A DNA stretch of 64,000 nucleotides. Source: Streptomyces sp. SID13726 (GTDB lineage: Bacteria; Actinomycetota; Actinomycetes; Streptomycetales; Streptomycetaceae). Within the stretch, counting starts at the first letter, position 1; each line of letters opens with the position of its first letter. This document shows, piece by piece, positions 1 to 8,336 of the stretch. The DNA lies in assembly GCF_010548375.1 (NCBI RefSeq), contig NZ_JAAGLY010000003.1:496001-560000 (forward strand), given 5' to 3'. The notes beneath the pieces were generated by a model, which was not told the DNA's origin, did no database searches, and saw nothing but the letters and a program-made list of their open reading frames with translations. The position numbers were made by a program, and so were the translations under genes.

Positions 1-45
1 GAGTCGCCGTTTCCGGGGACAAGCTGATCATCGGACGGCACAATG

Positions 46-84
46 GCGGCAACGGCCGCAGGTACGAGCGGCAACGGCCGCAGG
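46..84. repeat. 17-bp direct repeat ahead of the first gene
   Basis: The 17-mer GCGGCAACGGCCGCAGG occurs at 46-62 and again at 68-84, a 22-bp period. Each copy also has short inverted GCGGC/GCCGC arms. It lies just upstream of the ribosome-binding site of the methyltransferase gene. Function is unknown; it may only be slippage in GC-rich DNA. Confidence 0.6.
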
Positions 85-103
85 CGCGAGAAGGAGCACA
101 GCA

Positions 104-916
104 GTGAGCGAGAGCCACACCCCGTCGGGTCCGTCGGCGAGGCTGAACACCGGTGTGGCGCACAACGCGCGCGTGTGGAACTACTGGATCGGCGGCAAGG
201 ACAACTACGAGGTCGACCAGCGGGTCGGCGACCAGGTGGCCGGGATGTTCCCGATCATCCGGGACGTCGCCCGCGCGGACCGCTGGTTCCTGGGCCGCTC
301 CGTGCGCTACCTCGCCGAGGAGCGGGGCATCCGGCAGTTCCTCGACATCGGCACCGGACTGCCGACGGTGGACAACACCCACGAGATCGCCCAGCGCATC
401 GCGCCCGACGCCCGGATCGTCTACGTCGACAACGACCCGATCGTGCTGGTCCACGCCCGCACCCTGCTGACCAGCACCCACGAGGGCACGACCGACTACA
501 TCGACGCCGACGTCCACGACCCGGCCGCGATCCTCGAACGCGCCGCCGGCACCCTCGACTTCGACAAGCCGGTCGCCGTGATGATGCTCGGCATCCTGAA
601 CTTCGTCCTGGACACCGACGAGGCCCGCCGGATCGCGCGCGAGGTCATGGCCTCGATGCCGGCCGGCAGCCATCTCGCCCTGACGCACCCCACGTACGAC
701 GCCGACCTGGGCGGCGAGGGCAACATCCCGGCGATGGAGTTCTGGAACGCCAACGCCACTCCGCCGATCACGGCCCGCAGCGGCGCCGACATCGCCACGT
801 TCTTCGAGGGACTCGAGATCCTCGAACCCGGCCTGGTGTCCTGCTCGCGGTGGCGGGCCGAGGCCGACTCCCCGGCCGTGGTACCGCAGTTCGGCGCGGT
901 GGCCGTGAAAGCCTGA
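104..916 (+). CDS. SAM-dependent methyltransferase, DUF574/SAV2177 type
   Basis: A 270-residue cytoplasmic protein of the large actinomycete DUF574 methyltransferase family. Its hallmark N-terminal segment ARVWNYWIGGKDNYEVD is at about residues 22-38. The SAM-binding motif I, DIGTG, is at 81-85, followed by the acidic ribose-binding stretch YVDNDP near 107. The substrate of this family is generally unknown. The start is GTG 104, chosen because AAGGAG lies eight bases upstream; a longer overlapping reading frame is a shadow. It ends 39 bp before the glutamine-synthetase-like gene on the same strand, so co-transcription is possible but functionally unexplained. Confidence 0.85.
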   Translation: MSESHTPSGPSARLNTGVAHNARVWNYWIGGKDNYEVDQRVGDQVAGMFPIIRDVARADRWFLGRSVRYLAEERGIRQFLDIGTGLPTVDNTHEIAQRIAPDARIVYVDNDPIVLVHARTLLTSTHEGTTDYIDADVHDPAAILERAAGTLDFDKPVAVMMLGILNFVLDTDEARRIAREVMASMPAGSHLALTHPTYDADLGGEGNIPAMEFWNANATPPITARSGADIATFFEGLEILEPGLVSCSRWRAEADSPAVVPQFGAVAVKA

Positions 917-955
917 CGCGGGATCCGAACCAGCGAAGCCCGTCGTGGAGGACGT

Positions 956-2359
956 ATGACCACCCTTGCCGACCCCGTCCCCGGCGGCCGTCCCGGTGAC
1001 GTGGACCGGGCCACCGTGCTCACCCAGGAGCTGTTCGAGAAGGGCGTGCACGGCGTGGTCCTGGCCTACGTCGACACCGCGGGCATCTGCCGGGTGAAGA
1101 CGGTCCCGACGGCGAAGCTGCCGTCGGCTGCGGCCTGGGGCGTGGGCATGTCCCCGGTGTTCGACACCTTCCTGGCGAACGACTCCATCGTCACCACCGA
1201 CAAGCTGGGCTCCCCCGACGGCGATCTGCGGCTGTACCCCGACCTGGACCGGCTGGTGGCACTGGCCGCGCAGCCCGGCTGGGCGTGGGTGCCGGTCGAC
1301 CGGATCACGCAGGAGGGCGCCCGGCATCCGGGCTGCTCCCGCACGGTCCTGCGGCGGATCGTCGCCGAGACCGCCGAGCGGCACGGCATCACCTTCAAGG
1401 CGGGTGTCGAGATCGAGTGGGCGGTGGGCCGGGGCCCGGTGGCCGACGGCGAGTTCGTGCCCGCGGTGTCGGGTCCGGCGTACGGCGCCACCCGCCAGGT
1501 CGAGCTCAGCGAGTACACGGCCGACCTGCTGGCGGCCTGCGCCGAGCAGGGCATCGAGGTGGAGCAGCTCCATCCCGAGTACGCGGCCGGGCAGTTCGAG
1601 ATCTCGACGAGCGCCCTGGACCCGGTGGCGGCGGCCGACGTCAGCGTGCTCGTACGGCAGACGATCCGGGCGGTGGCCCAGCGGCACGGCCTGGTCGTCT
1701 CCTTCTCCCCGTCGGTCTTCGCCGAGGGCGTCGGCAACGGCGGCCATCTCCATCTCTCCGCCTGGCGCGACGGCGTGAACCTCCACTCCGGCGGCAAGGG
1801 CCGCTACGGCATGACGCCCTACGCCGAGTCGTTCGTGGCCGGTGTCCTCGCCCACCTCCACGCCCTCGCGGCGCTCACCGCGCCGAGCCCGGCCAGCTAT
1901 CTGCGCCTCAAACCCTCCCAGTGGGCCGGGGTGTTCACCGCCTGGGGCCGGGAGACCCGGGAGGCGGCCGTCCGGATCGTCACCGGCACCGCGGGCCTGA
2001 CCGAGAGCGCCGCGAACATCGAGCTGAAGCCGGTCGACCTGGCCGCCAACCCGTATCTCGCGCTGACCGGTCTGATCGCCGCCGGGCTGGACGGTCTGAC
2101 CTCGTCCCTGGAGCTACCCGAGGAGATCACCGGGGACCCGGCCCTGCTCGCCCCCGACGAGGCCGCCGCCGCGGGGGTGCGCCGGCTGCCGACCTCCCTC
2201 TCCCAGGCGGTCAGGGCGTTCCGCGCCGACGAACGGCTGCGGACCGCGCTGGGTCCGGTCCTCGCCGACGCCGTGGTCGCCGTGCGCTTCGGCGAGGTCG
2301 ACTCGGTGGCCGACCTGGACGACGAGCGAATCGCGGCGGCGTACCGCTGGAAGTACTGA
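956..2359 (+). CDS. Glutamine-synthetase-like enzyme (GlnA-type gamma-glutamyl ligase)
   Basis: 467 residues with the glutamine synthetase fold. The N-terminal beta-grasp domain covers about 1-110. The catalytic domain holds VEIEWA near 151 (metal-binding Glu), NGGHLHLS near 261 (His/ATP region) and the late ESAANIELKP and NPYLAL motifs. Streptomyces carry several non-GlnA paralogues that glutamylate polyamines or ethanolamine rather than ammonia, and this sequence looks like one of those; the true substrate cannot be read from the sequence. The amidohydrolase gene begins two bases after its stop, so the two are surely one operon. GTGGAGGA precedes the ATG. Confidence 0.85.
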   Translation: MTTLADPVPGGRPGDVDRATVLTQELFEKGVHGVVLAYVDTAGICRVKTVPTAKLPSAAAWGVGMSPVFDTFLANDSIVTTDKLGSPDGDLRLYPDLDRLVALAAQPGWAWVPVDRITQEGARHPGCSRTVLRRIVAETAERHGITFKAGVEIEWAVGRGPVADGEFVPAVSGPAYGATRQVELSEYTADLLAACAEQGIEVEQLHPEYAAGQFEISTSALDPVAAADVSVLVRQTIRAVAQRHGLVVSFSPSVFAEGVGNGGHLHLSAWRDGVNLHSGGKGRYGMTPYAESFVAGVLAHLHALAALTAPSPASYLRLKPSQWAGVFTAWGRETREAAVRIVTGTAGLTESAANIELKPVDLAANPYLALTGLIAAGLDGLTSSLELPEEITGDPALLAPDEAAAAGVRRLPTSLSQAVRAFRADERLRTALGPVLADAVVAVRFGEVDSVADLDDERIAAAYRWKY

Positions 2360-2361
2360 GC

Positions 2362-3516
2362 ATGAGCGGACGCGTCCAGGAGGCACTCGCCGCCGCCCGG
2401 CTGGTGGACCACCACTGCCACGGGGTCGTCACCGACGGCCTCGACCGGGCGGACTTCGAGTCGTTGATCACCGAGGGTGCGGTCTGGCCCGGCGTCTCGC
2501 CCTTCGACAGCCCGGTCGGTGTGGCGGTCCGCCGCCACTGCGCGCCCCTGCTGGACCTGCCCCGTCACGCGCCGCCGGAGGACTATCTCGCCCGCCGCGC
2601 CGAGCTCGGCCCCCAGGAGGTCAACCGCCGCTTCCTGAGGGCCGCGGGCACGGACGTGTTCTGCGTGGACACCGGGTACGCGCCGGAACGTCTCACCACT
2701 CCCGCGGAGTTGGCCGGGAGTGCGGGCGGGACGGCGTACGAGATCGTGCGGCTGGAGACCGTCGCGGAGGCGGTGGCCGCGCGGGGCGTGGAGCCGGACG
2801 CCTACGCGGACGTGTTCCGCGCCGCCTGTCTGGAGGCCGTGGGCCGTCCGGGCGTGGTCGGCGTGAAGTCGGTGGCGGCCTACCGCACCGGCTTCGACCT
2901 GGACCCGGCCCGTCCGGCGGACGCGGAGGTCACCCGTGCCGCCGCCGGCTGGCTGGCCCGCGGCGGCCGGCTGGCCGATCCGGTTCTCGTACGGCACCTG
3001 CTGTGGACCGCCGTCGACCTGGGCCTGCCGCTCCAGCTGCACACCGGGTTCGGGGACAGTGACATCCGGATGCACCGCGTGGACCCGACCCACCTCACGG
3101 ACTGGCTGCACCTGACCGCGGGCACCGTCCCGGTCCTGCTGCTGCACTGCTGGCCGTACCAAAGGCAGGCCGCCTATCTGGCCGCGGTGTTCGAGCAGGT
3201 GTACCTGGACGTGGGCCTCGCGCTGCACTACGTCGGCCCCGCGCGGTCCCGGGCAGTCCTGGCGGAGGCGCTGGAGATCACGCCGTTCCGCAAGCTGTTG
3301 TACAGCTCCGACGCCTACGGAGTGGCCGAGTTCCATCTGCTGGGCGCGCTGTCCTTCCGGCAGGGCCTCGGCGCCCTGCTCCAGGAGCGGGTGGCCGCCG
3401 ACGAGCTGAGCCTGCCCGACGCCTTGCGCATCGCGGCCTGGACGAGCGGGGACAACGCCCGCCGCCTCTACGGACTTCCTGCCCCGGCCCCCGTCCCACC
3501 AGGCGAGCGCGACTGA
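2362..3516 (+). CDS. Amidohydrolase (TIM-barrel, FluG N-terminal type)
   Basis: 384 residues of the amidohydrolase-2 type. A metal-binding HxH (H18, H20 in DHHCH) is close to the N-terminus. Later metal/active-site motifs are QLHTGFGD, LLLHCWPY and YSSDAYG. The ATG at 2362 sits two bases after the preceding stop; the much longer open frame upstream is a shadow of the ligase. In fungal and some bacterial FluG proteins an amidohydrolase domain and a glutamine-synthetase domain are fused; here they are adjacent separate genes. A role in hydrolysing or recycling the gamma-glutamyl product is inferred from this pairing. Confidence 0.8.
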   Translation: MSGRVQEALAAARLVDHHCHGVVTDGLDRADFESLITEGAVWPGVSPFDSPVGVAVRRHCAPLLDLPRHAPPEDYLARRAELGPQEVNRRFLRAAGTDVFCVDTGYAPERLTTPAELAGSAGGTAYEIVRLETVAEAVAARGVEPDAYADVFRAACLEAVGRPGVVGVKSVAAYRTGFDLDPARPADAEVTRAAAGWLARGGRLADPVLVRHLLWTAVDLGLPLQLHTGFGDSDIRMHRVDPTHLTDWLHLTAGTVPVLLLHCWPYQRQAAYLAAVFEQVYLDVGLALHYVGPARSRAVLAEALEITPFRKLLYSSDAYGVAEFHLLGALSFRQGLGALLQERVAADELSLPDALRIAAWTSGDNARRLYGLPAPAPVPPGERD

Positions 3517-3549
3517 GCGCCCGCCGTCCCCGGAAAGTATGATCCAACA

Positions 3550-4086
3550 ATGTCTGACTTGACCGATACCACGCCCGGCTGGCTGACCGCCGACGACCTT
3601 GAGCAGGCGCGCGCCCGGATGCCCATCCTGTACGTCGAGGCCGTGCCCGTGCGCGTCGACGACAGCGGCGAAGTCACCAGCGTCGGCCTGCTGCTGCGCA
3701 TCGGCCCCGACGGAACGGTCAGCCGGACGCTGGTCTCCGGCCGCGTTCTGCACCACGAGCGGGTCCGGGACGCCCTGTTGCGGCACCTGGAGAAGGACCT
3801 GGGGCCCGTGGCGCTGCCCCGGATCCCGTCCTCGCTCCAGCCGTTCACGGTGGCCGAGTACTTCCCGACGCACGGGGTCACGCCGTACCACGACCCGCGC
3901 CAGCACGCGGTGTCCCTCGCCTACGTCGTCCCGGTGACCGGCGACTGCCGGCCCCGCCAGGACGCCCTGGACCTGGTGTGGTTCAGCCCGCAGGAGGCCC
4001 TGTCACCGGCGGTGGAGAGCGAGATGCCCGGCGGGCACGGAGTGCTGCTCAAGCAGGCGCTGGCCCATGTGGGCTGTGTGATCTGA
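3550..4086 (+). CDS. NUDIX-like hydrolase family protein (DUF4916)
   Basis: A 178-residue soluble protein resembling the actinobacterial DUF4916/NUDIX family. The fold is suggested by the beta-strand pattern (ILYVEAVPVRV, SVGLLLRI), a C-terminal HAVSLAYVVPV strand and WFSPQEAL. The classical GX5EX7REUXEEXGU Nudix box is not intact, so hydrolase activity is doubtful. It follows the amidohydrolase by 33 bp and ends four bases before the convergent DUF2218 gene. No specific substrate can be named. Confidence 0.7.
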   Translation: MSDLTDTTPGWLTADDLEQARARMPILYVEAVPVRVDDSGEVTSVGLLLRIGPDGTVSRTLVSGRVLHHERVRDALLRHLEKDLGPVALPRIPSSLQPFTVAEYFPTHGVTPYHDPRQHAVSLAYVVPVTGDCRPRQDALDLVWFSPQEALSPAVESEMPGGHGVLLKQALAHVGCVI

Positions 4087-4090
4087 CCTT

Positions 4091-4420
4091 TCAGTCCGAT
4101 TCCTTGCGCTGGATCGTGCCCGGCTCCCCGGAGTCGCGGCGCCACTCGACGACGAGTTCGTCCTTGCTGCCGAAGCGGACGAGATGGCTGCCGACGACCC
4201 CTTCCAGGAGGTCGAGGTGCTCGGCCTCCGTCTCCAGGGTCAGCAGCAGCGCGCCCTCGGTCGCGGTGAGGGAGCCCTTGCCGCCGTTCTGGAAGAGCAG
4301 GCTGCCCTCGCCGCTGTCCTCGTCCCAGCTGGTGGTGGAGCGGCGGCCGAGGTGCGAGGCGAGCTGCTTGGCGTAGCGGTGCGGCCGGTCGGTGGCGACG
4401 CGGGCTTCGGAGCGGGGCAT
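4091..4420 (-). CDS. DUF2218 domain protein
   Basis: A 109-residue protein matching DUF2218: RSEARVATDRPHRYAKQL at the N-terminus, then SHLVRFGSKDEL and VEWRR at the C-terminus. Members are small cytoplasmic proteins often found near siderophore or metal genes; their function is unknown. The start is ATG 4420, with GGGAG about six bases upstream; a 138-residue version starting at 4507 adds a low-complexity arginine-rich head and is less likely. Transcription converges on the NUDIX-like gene with four bases between stops. Confidence 0.7.
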   Translation of the reverse strand: MPRSEARVATDRPHRYAKQLASHLGRRSTTSWDEDSGEGSLLFQNGGKGSLTATEGALLLTLETEAEHLDLLEGVVGSHLVRFGSKDELVVEWRRDSGEPGTIQRKESD

Positions 4421-4530
4421 GGGGACGACTCCCTGTCGTGCGGTGCTGCGGGACGACTCGATGCTCCCGCAACACCGCCCGCCGTGGGCCCATTCCCCAC
4501 CCGTCACAGCACGCGGGGTGAGGACGCGGA

Positions 4531-5460
4531 TCAGGCCCGGGTGTCGTGGGTCATCGAGAACTCGTCGGCCTCCGCGAGGTCGAACTCCCCGTGGTCGCTG
4601 CCCAGTCCCTGTGCCACCAGTGCCGCCGCCGCACTGCCCAGGATCGCCGCCTCGCGCGATGTGCGGCCCAGGCTGATGCCCCGCAGGAAGCCCGCCGAGA
4701 AGGCGTCGCCGCAGCCGGTGGTGTCGACGACCTCGACCGCGAAGGCGGGCACCGCCTCCGTGCCCTCCGCGGTGACCAGCAGGGCGCCGTCGCCGCCGCG
4801 GGTGACGGCGACCAGGCCGACCCCGCCGGCCACGAACTTCTTCGCGCCGGCGACGAGATCCTGCTCCTCGCTGAAGCCGAGGACCTGGTCGTCGTTGGGG
4901 AGCAGGAAGTCGACGTACGGGAGCAGCGGTTCGATCTGGTCGAAGGTGCCGAGCTCGCCGGGGGCGAGGAGGTCGACCGAGGTGACCACGTCGTGGTCCT
5001 TGGCGTGCGCCAGGATGCGCGCGGCGACGTCGGCGCCGATCAGCTCGGGGCCGCCGAGGTGCAGGTGGCTCGCCCCGGCGACGGCGTCCCAGGGGACGTC
5101 GTCGAGGCCGTAGGTGATGTTGGCGCCGAGCAGGTGCAGGGAGGGGCGGTCGCCGTTGGGGCGGATCGGCAGGACGCTCGCGGAGGTGGAGGTGTCCCGG
5201 CGCCGGACCAGCAGCTCGGTGTCGATGCCCGCCCTGTCGAGGAGCTGGACGAGCAGGTCGCCGGTCGGGTCGGTGCCGATGGCTCCGGCGGTGCGCACCG
5301 AGGCGCCGAGCTTGGCGAGGGTGAGGGCGGTGCCTGCGGCCGTGCCTGCGGCGGTCATGCGGATGTCCTCGACCAGGGTCGCGCCCTGGCCCTCGGGTAT
5401 CTCCTCGACCGGCCGTACCAGCACGTCCAGCACGTGCACGCCCATGGTGACGACGTTCAT
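4531..5460 (-). CDS. PfkB-family carbohydrate kinase
   Basis: A 309-residue ribokinase-type sugar kinase. The C-terminal PfkB signature DTTGCGDAFSAGF is at 246-258, with the catalytic base Asp252 and anion hole. An N-terminal GTAAGTALTLAKLGA segment gives the glycine-rich sugar-binding part. The start ATG 5460 overlaps the end of the upstream aldolase gene by four bases (translational coupling). Kinase plus class II aldolase is the usual pair for phosphorylating and then cleaving a deoxy- or keto-sugar, as in fucose or ribulose catabolism. The sugar is unknown. A 46-residue longer reading frame upstream lies inside the aldolase gene and is rejected. Confidence 0.88.
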   Translation of the reverse strand: MNVVTMGVHVLDVLVRPVEEIPEGQGATLVEDIRMTAAGTAAGTALTLAKLGASVRTAGAIGTDPTGDLLVQLLDRAGIDTELLVRRRDTSTSASVLPIRPNGDRPSLHLLGANITYGLDDVPWDAVAGASHLHLGGPELIGADVAARILAHAKDHDVVTSVDLLAPGELGTFDQIEPLLPYVDFLLPNDDQVLGFSEEQDLVAGAKKFVAGGVGLVAVTRGGDGALLVTAEGTEAVPAFAVEVVDTTGCGDAFSAGFLRGISLGRTSREAAILGSAAAALVAQGLGSDHGEFDLAEADEFSMTHDTRA

Positions 5461-6134
5461 CTCTTCCCCTCCGGTGCGGATTGCGTGGTGCCGTAGTTGC
5501 GGGCGAGGGCTGCCTCGATCACCGCGATCTGCTGCTGTTCGTCGAGGATGCGCGGTGTGCCGAGGGCGGCCGCGCGCTGGTAGACACCGCAGGCCCACTC
5601 CAGGAGGAGCGCGTGCTCGACCGCCTTGTCGAGGGTCGGGGCGTGGGTGACGGCCCCGTGGTTGGCCATCAGGGCGGCGCCCCGGCCCTCCAGGGCGGTG
5701 AGGACGGACTCGGCGAGTTCCGGGGTGCCGAAGGTGGCGTACGGCGCGACCCGGACGGTGCCGCCGAGGGCGAGCAACTGGTAGTGGATGCAGGGCAGTT
5801 CGTCGAGGACGAGGGAGAGCGCGGTGGCCATCGGGGCGTGGGTGTGCACGACGGCGGTGGTGCCGTAGCGGCGGTAGACGCCGAGGTGGAGGTCGAGTTC
5901 GGAGGTCGGCAGCAGTCCTCCGGCGACGATCTCGCCGTCGAGGTCCACGACGGTCACCTGGTCCGGGGTGAGGTCGGCGAGGACCGCGCCGGTCGCGGTG
6001 ATGGCGACCCGGTCGTCGACCCGCACGCTGACGTTGCCCGCCGTACCGATGAGCAGGCCCTCGGCCCCCAGCCGGCGGCAGACGTCCGCCACGGCGACCC
6101 GCTCCTCGCCGAGCACCGGGCTTGAGTCGGTCAT
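5457..6134 (-). CDS. Class II aldolase/adducin family protein (fuculose-phosphate aldolase-like)
   Basis: 225 residues with the zinc aldolase signature. Putative zinc ligands are H97 and H99 in VVHTHAP and H159 in MANHGA. The likely catalytic Glu is E80 in PTSELDLH. The spacing matches L-fuculose-1-phosphate aldolase (E73, H92, H94, H155 in the E. coli enzyme). It would cleave a phosphorylated ketose to dihydroxyacetone phosphate and an aldehyde, and is coupled to the PfkB kinase by a 4-bp overlap. Its promoter region faces a TetR gene across 58 bp holding a strong palindrome, so control by that repressor is likely. Confidence 0.87.
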   Translation of the reverse strand: MTDSSPVLGEERVAVADVCRRLGAEGLLIGTAGNVSVRVDDRVAITATGAVLADLTPDQVTVVDLDGEIVAGGLLPTSELDLHLGVYRRYGTTAVVHTHAPMATALSLVLDELPCIHYQLLALGGTVRVAPYATFGTPELAESVLTALEGRGAALMANHGAVTHAPTLDKAVEHALLLEWACGVYQRAAALGTPRILDEQQQIAVIEAALARNYGTTQSAPEGKR

Positions 6135-6146
6135 GCGCGCGACGCT

Positions 6147-6179
6147 AACCTAAACATGAAACAAAGTCACGTTCAGGTT
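6147..6179. promoter_or_regulatory. 33-bp palindromic operator between aldolase and TetR genes
   Basis: Two arms of AACCTnAACnTGA face each other (left arm 6147-6159, right arm 6167-6179) with 11 of 13 positions symmetric and a 7-bp centre. The site fills most of the 58-bp divergent intergenic region, as expected for a TetR protein that represses its own gene and the kinase/aldolase operon. Confidence 0.75.
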
Positions 6180-6192
6180 CGGAGGCTGTTGC

Positions 6193-6852
6193 GTGGGCGA
6201 GGTCACCGCTGACACCGATCGGGCGGCGTGGATCGCCTCGCTGCGCCGCACTCCCCAGCAGGCCCGCAGCCGGGCCCGGCTGGCCCGGGTGCTGGAGGCG
6301 GCCGAGCGCATCCTGGTCGAGGAGGGCGTCGAGTCGCTCACCACGACCCGGATCGCCGCCGAGGCGCGGGTGTCGGTCGGCTCGCTGTACCAGTACCTGC
6401 CCGACCGGGGCGCGATCATCGAGGCGCTCGCGGCGGGCTACTTCGCCAAGCTGGAAGCGGCGATGGACGCGCTGGTCGAGGCCGCGGCCGCCGAGCACTG
6501 GGAGGACCCGGTCGGCGTGCTCATCGACGCGTACGCCGAGATCTACCGCACCGAACACGGCTTCCGCGCCCTGTGGTTCGGCAGCGGGCTGACCGAGCGG
6601 ACCCGGGCCGCGGACCGCGAGCACAAGCGCCGGATGGCCGACGGGGTGCGCCGCGTCCTGCTCGCCCTGCGCGTCGCCGAGGACGACGACACCCTCCCCC
6701 GGGTCTGCCACGCCGCCGTCCTCGCCGCCGACGCCCTCGCCCAGGAGGCCTTCCGCCGGGACACCGAGGGGGACACGGCGCTGCTGGAGGAGGCCAAGAT
6801 CCTGCTCCGGGGTTATCTGACGGACATCGCGGCGCGGTACAACGGGTCCTGA
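6193..6852 (+). CDS. TetR/AcrR-family transcriptional regulator
   Basis: 219 residues. The N-terminal HTH lies in TTTRIAAEARVSVGSLYQYL at about 50-69, the canonical TetR recognition helix. The C-terminal all-helical ligand domain is of the type that follows LWFGSGL. The start is GTG 6193 with GGAGG at 6181-6185. It is divergent from the aldolase/kinase operon and shares a 33-bp palindrome with it, so it most likely represses that operon and itself. The inducer may be a sugar or sugar phosphate. Confidence 0.9.
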   Translation: MGEVTADTDRAAWIASLRRTPQQARSRARLARVLEAAERILVEEGVESLTTTRIAAEARVSVGSLYQYLPDRGAIIEALAAGYFAKLEAAMDALVEAAAAEHWEDPVGVLIDAYAEIYRTEHGFRALWFGSGLTERTRAADREHKRRMADGVRRVLLALRVAEDDDTLPRVCHAAVLAADALAQEAFRRDTEGDTALLEEAKILLRGYLTDIAARYNGS

Positions 6853-6876
6853 CGCACTTCGAGCGACGGGGGCCCC

Positions 6877-7167
6877 ATGCAGCTCACCTTCACCGGCCGG
6901 GTCATCGAATGGCGCGGCCCGGCGCCGTACTACTTCGTGCCGGTGCCCGACCAGGAGTCCGCCGACATCGGCGAGGTGGCCAGGACGGCCTCGTACGGCT
7001 GGGGCGTGATCCCGGTCGAGGCCCGCGTCGGCGAGGTCACCTTCACCACGTCCCTGTTCCCGAAGGACGGGGGTTATCTGCTGCCGCTCAAGCAGGCGGT
7101 GCGCGGGCCGGAGGGGCTGGACGCGGGGGACGACGTGCGGGTGGAGATGACGGTGCGCTTGGGATGA
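6877..7167 (+). CDS. DUF1905 domain protein
   Basis: A 96-residue protein that matches DUF1905: MQLTFTGRVIEWRGPAPYYFVPVP at the N-terminus (a small beta-barrel) and SLFPKDGGYLLPLK in the middle. It lies 24 bp behind the TetR gene on the same strand and may share its transcript. Function is unknown; the family often occurs alone or fused to a YdeI/OmpD-like domain. A TGA closes it at 7167. Confidence 0.8.
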   Translation: MQLTFTGRVIEWRGPAPYYFVPVPDQESADIGEVARTASYGWGVIPVEARVGEVTFTTSLFPKDGGYLLPLKQAVRGPEGLDAGDDVRVEMTVRLG

Positions 7168-7315
7168 CGGTGCGCTTGCAGCGCGCGTGGGGTGTCGACT
7201 GCCGTCGGCCTTTGACTGTTGGCTGAAACGTCAACTCATCACACCTGAAACACAGTTGTCGCACAGGCTCCTCATTGGCAGACTCGCCCCGCCGACCACA
7301 ACGGGGGGAACTTTC

Positions 7316-8224
7316 ATGAATCTCTGTCTGCCCAGACGCGCCCTGGCCCGTGCCACCGCCACCCTGGCGCTGGCGCTCGCCATGGCCACCGGCACCACCG
7401 GCCTGCTCGCCGGCACCGAGGCACACGCCCTGCCCGTCACCGAGGGCTCCTTCAGCTTCAGCGGTGACGAGGGCGACTACATCAGCGGCGGCGGGTCCTA
7501 CGCCTACACGGCGTCCCAGGACCGCATGAACGTCTCCGCCGACACCGCCAACAAGGCGGTCAGCGTCTCCGTCGACGGGGCGAACGGCGACTGGTGGACC
7601 CTGGACCTCGCGGCCCCGTCAGGCCAGGTCCTCAAGCCCGGGACCTACACGGGAGCCACCCGCTACCCGTTCAACGAGGGGGCCGAGCCGGGCCTCTCGC
7701 TCAGCGGCAACGGCCGTGGCTGCAACCAGCTCACCGGCACCTTCACCGTCTCCGCGGTGGAGTTCGGACCCCAGGGCTACGTGAAGAAGCTCGACGCCGC
7801 CTTCGAGCAGCACTGCGAGGGAGGCACCCCGGCCGCGCGCGGCGAGATCCACATCGAGAACCCGGCCCCGCCCGCCGAACTCGGCCTGGGCCTCGACATC
7901 GCCCTCAACGGCACCGCGAGCTCCCTCAACGGCAAGGCCACCTTCCACGGCACGGTGAGCTGCAACAAGCCGGTGCAGGTGACCGTGGCGGGCGACGTCA
8001 CGCAGGTCAAGAAGCGGGACCTCATCCGCGGCTCCTACTCCACGTCGGTGTCCTGCACCCCGGGTGCCCCGGTCGCCTGGACCGGCACTGCCGTACCGAC
8101 CGGCTCGGTCCCCTTCCAGAAGGGGGACGTCGAGGTCGAGGGCCGCGCGACGGCGACGGACCCGGACTACGGCCGGGCGGTGACGGTCAGCGAGACGGTG
8201 GCGGTCCGCCTCACCAGGGTCTGA
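7316..8224 (+). CDS. Secreted protein of unknown function
   Basis: 302 residues with a Sec signal peptide: a basic start (MNLCLPRR), a hydrophobic core of alternating Ala/Leu/Thr, and a likely cleavage after EAHA near residue 38. The mature part is beta-rich, with several Gly/Ser/Thr strands and cysteines in GRGCNQLTG, QHCEGG, TVSCNK and SVSCTP that could form two disulphides. The start is ATG 7316, nine bases after a GGGGGGAA tract; 43 extra upstream codons lie in the promoter region and are rejected. I do not recognise a characterised family; similar secreted proteins are common in Streptomyces. Confidence 0.75.
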   Translation: MNLCLPRRALARATATLALALAMATGTTGLLAGTEAHALPVTEGSFSFSGDEGDYISGGGSYAYTASQDRMNVSADTANKAVSVSVDGANGDWWTLDLAAPSGQVLKPGTYTGATRYPFNEGAEPGLSLSGNGRGCNQLTGTFTVSAVEFGPQGYVKKLDAAFEQHCEGGTPAARGEIHIENPAPPAELGLGLDIALNGTASSLNGKATFHGTVSCNKPVQVTVAGDVTQVKKRDLIRGSYSTSVSCTPGAPVAWTGTAVPTGSVPFQKGDVEVEGRATATDPDYGRAVTVSETVAVRLTRV

Positions 8225-8230
8225 CCTTCG

Positions 8231-8265
8231 AGGATCTTCGCGGATCTTCGCGGATCTTCGCGGAT
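8231..8265. repeat. 10-bp tandem repeat (CGGATCTTCG)
   Basis: AGGATCTTCG, CGGATCTTCG and CGGATCTTCG follow each other at 8231-8260, then a partial copy CGGAT at 8261-8265. It starts six bases after the stop of the secreted-protein gene and just before a terminator hairpin. It may be simple slippage or part of the 3' untranslated region. Confidence 0.7.
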
Positions 8266-8281
8266 CATCCCGGACGTGAGT

Positions 8282-8307
8282 GGCGGGTGGCCCGACGGCC
8301 ACCCGCC
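8282..8307. terminator. Bidirectional terminator hairpin
   Basis: A perfect 11-bp stem, GGCGGGTGGCC / GGCCACCCGCC, with a CGAC loop lies between the converging secreted-protein gene (stop at 8224) and the EamA gene (stop at 8337). It lacks a long U tract, as is usual for Streptomyces terminators. Confidence 0.8.
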
Positions 8308-8336
8308 TTCGTGATCACTCTCCGGAACCGGAACCA

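Noticed and set aside
3550..4086. Calling the gene a true Nudix pyrophosphatase
   Set aside because: The Nudix box is not intact, so only family-level similarity is claimed.
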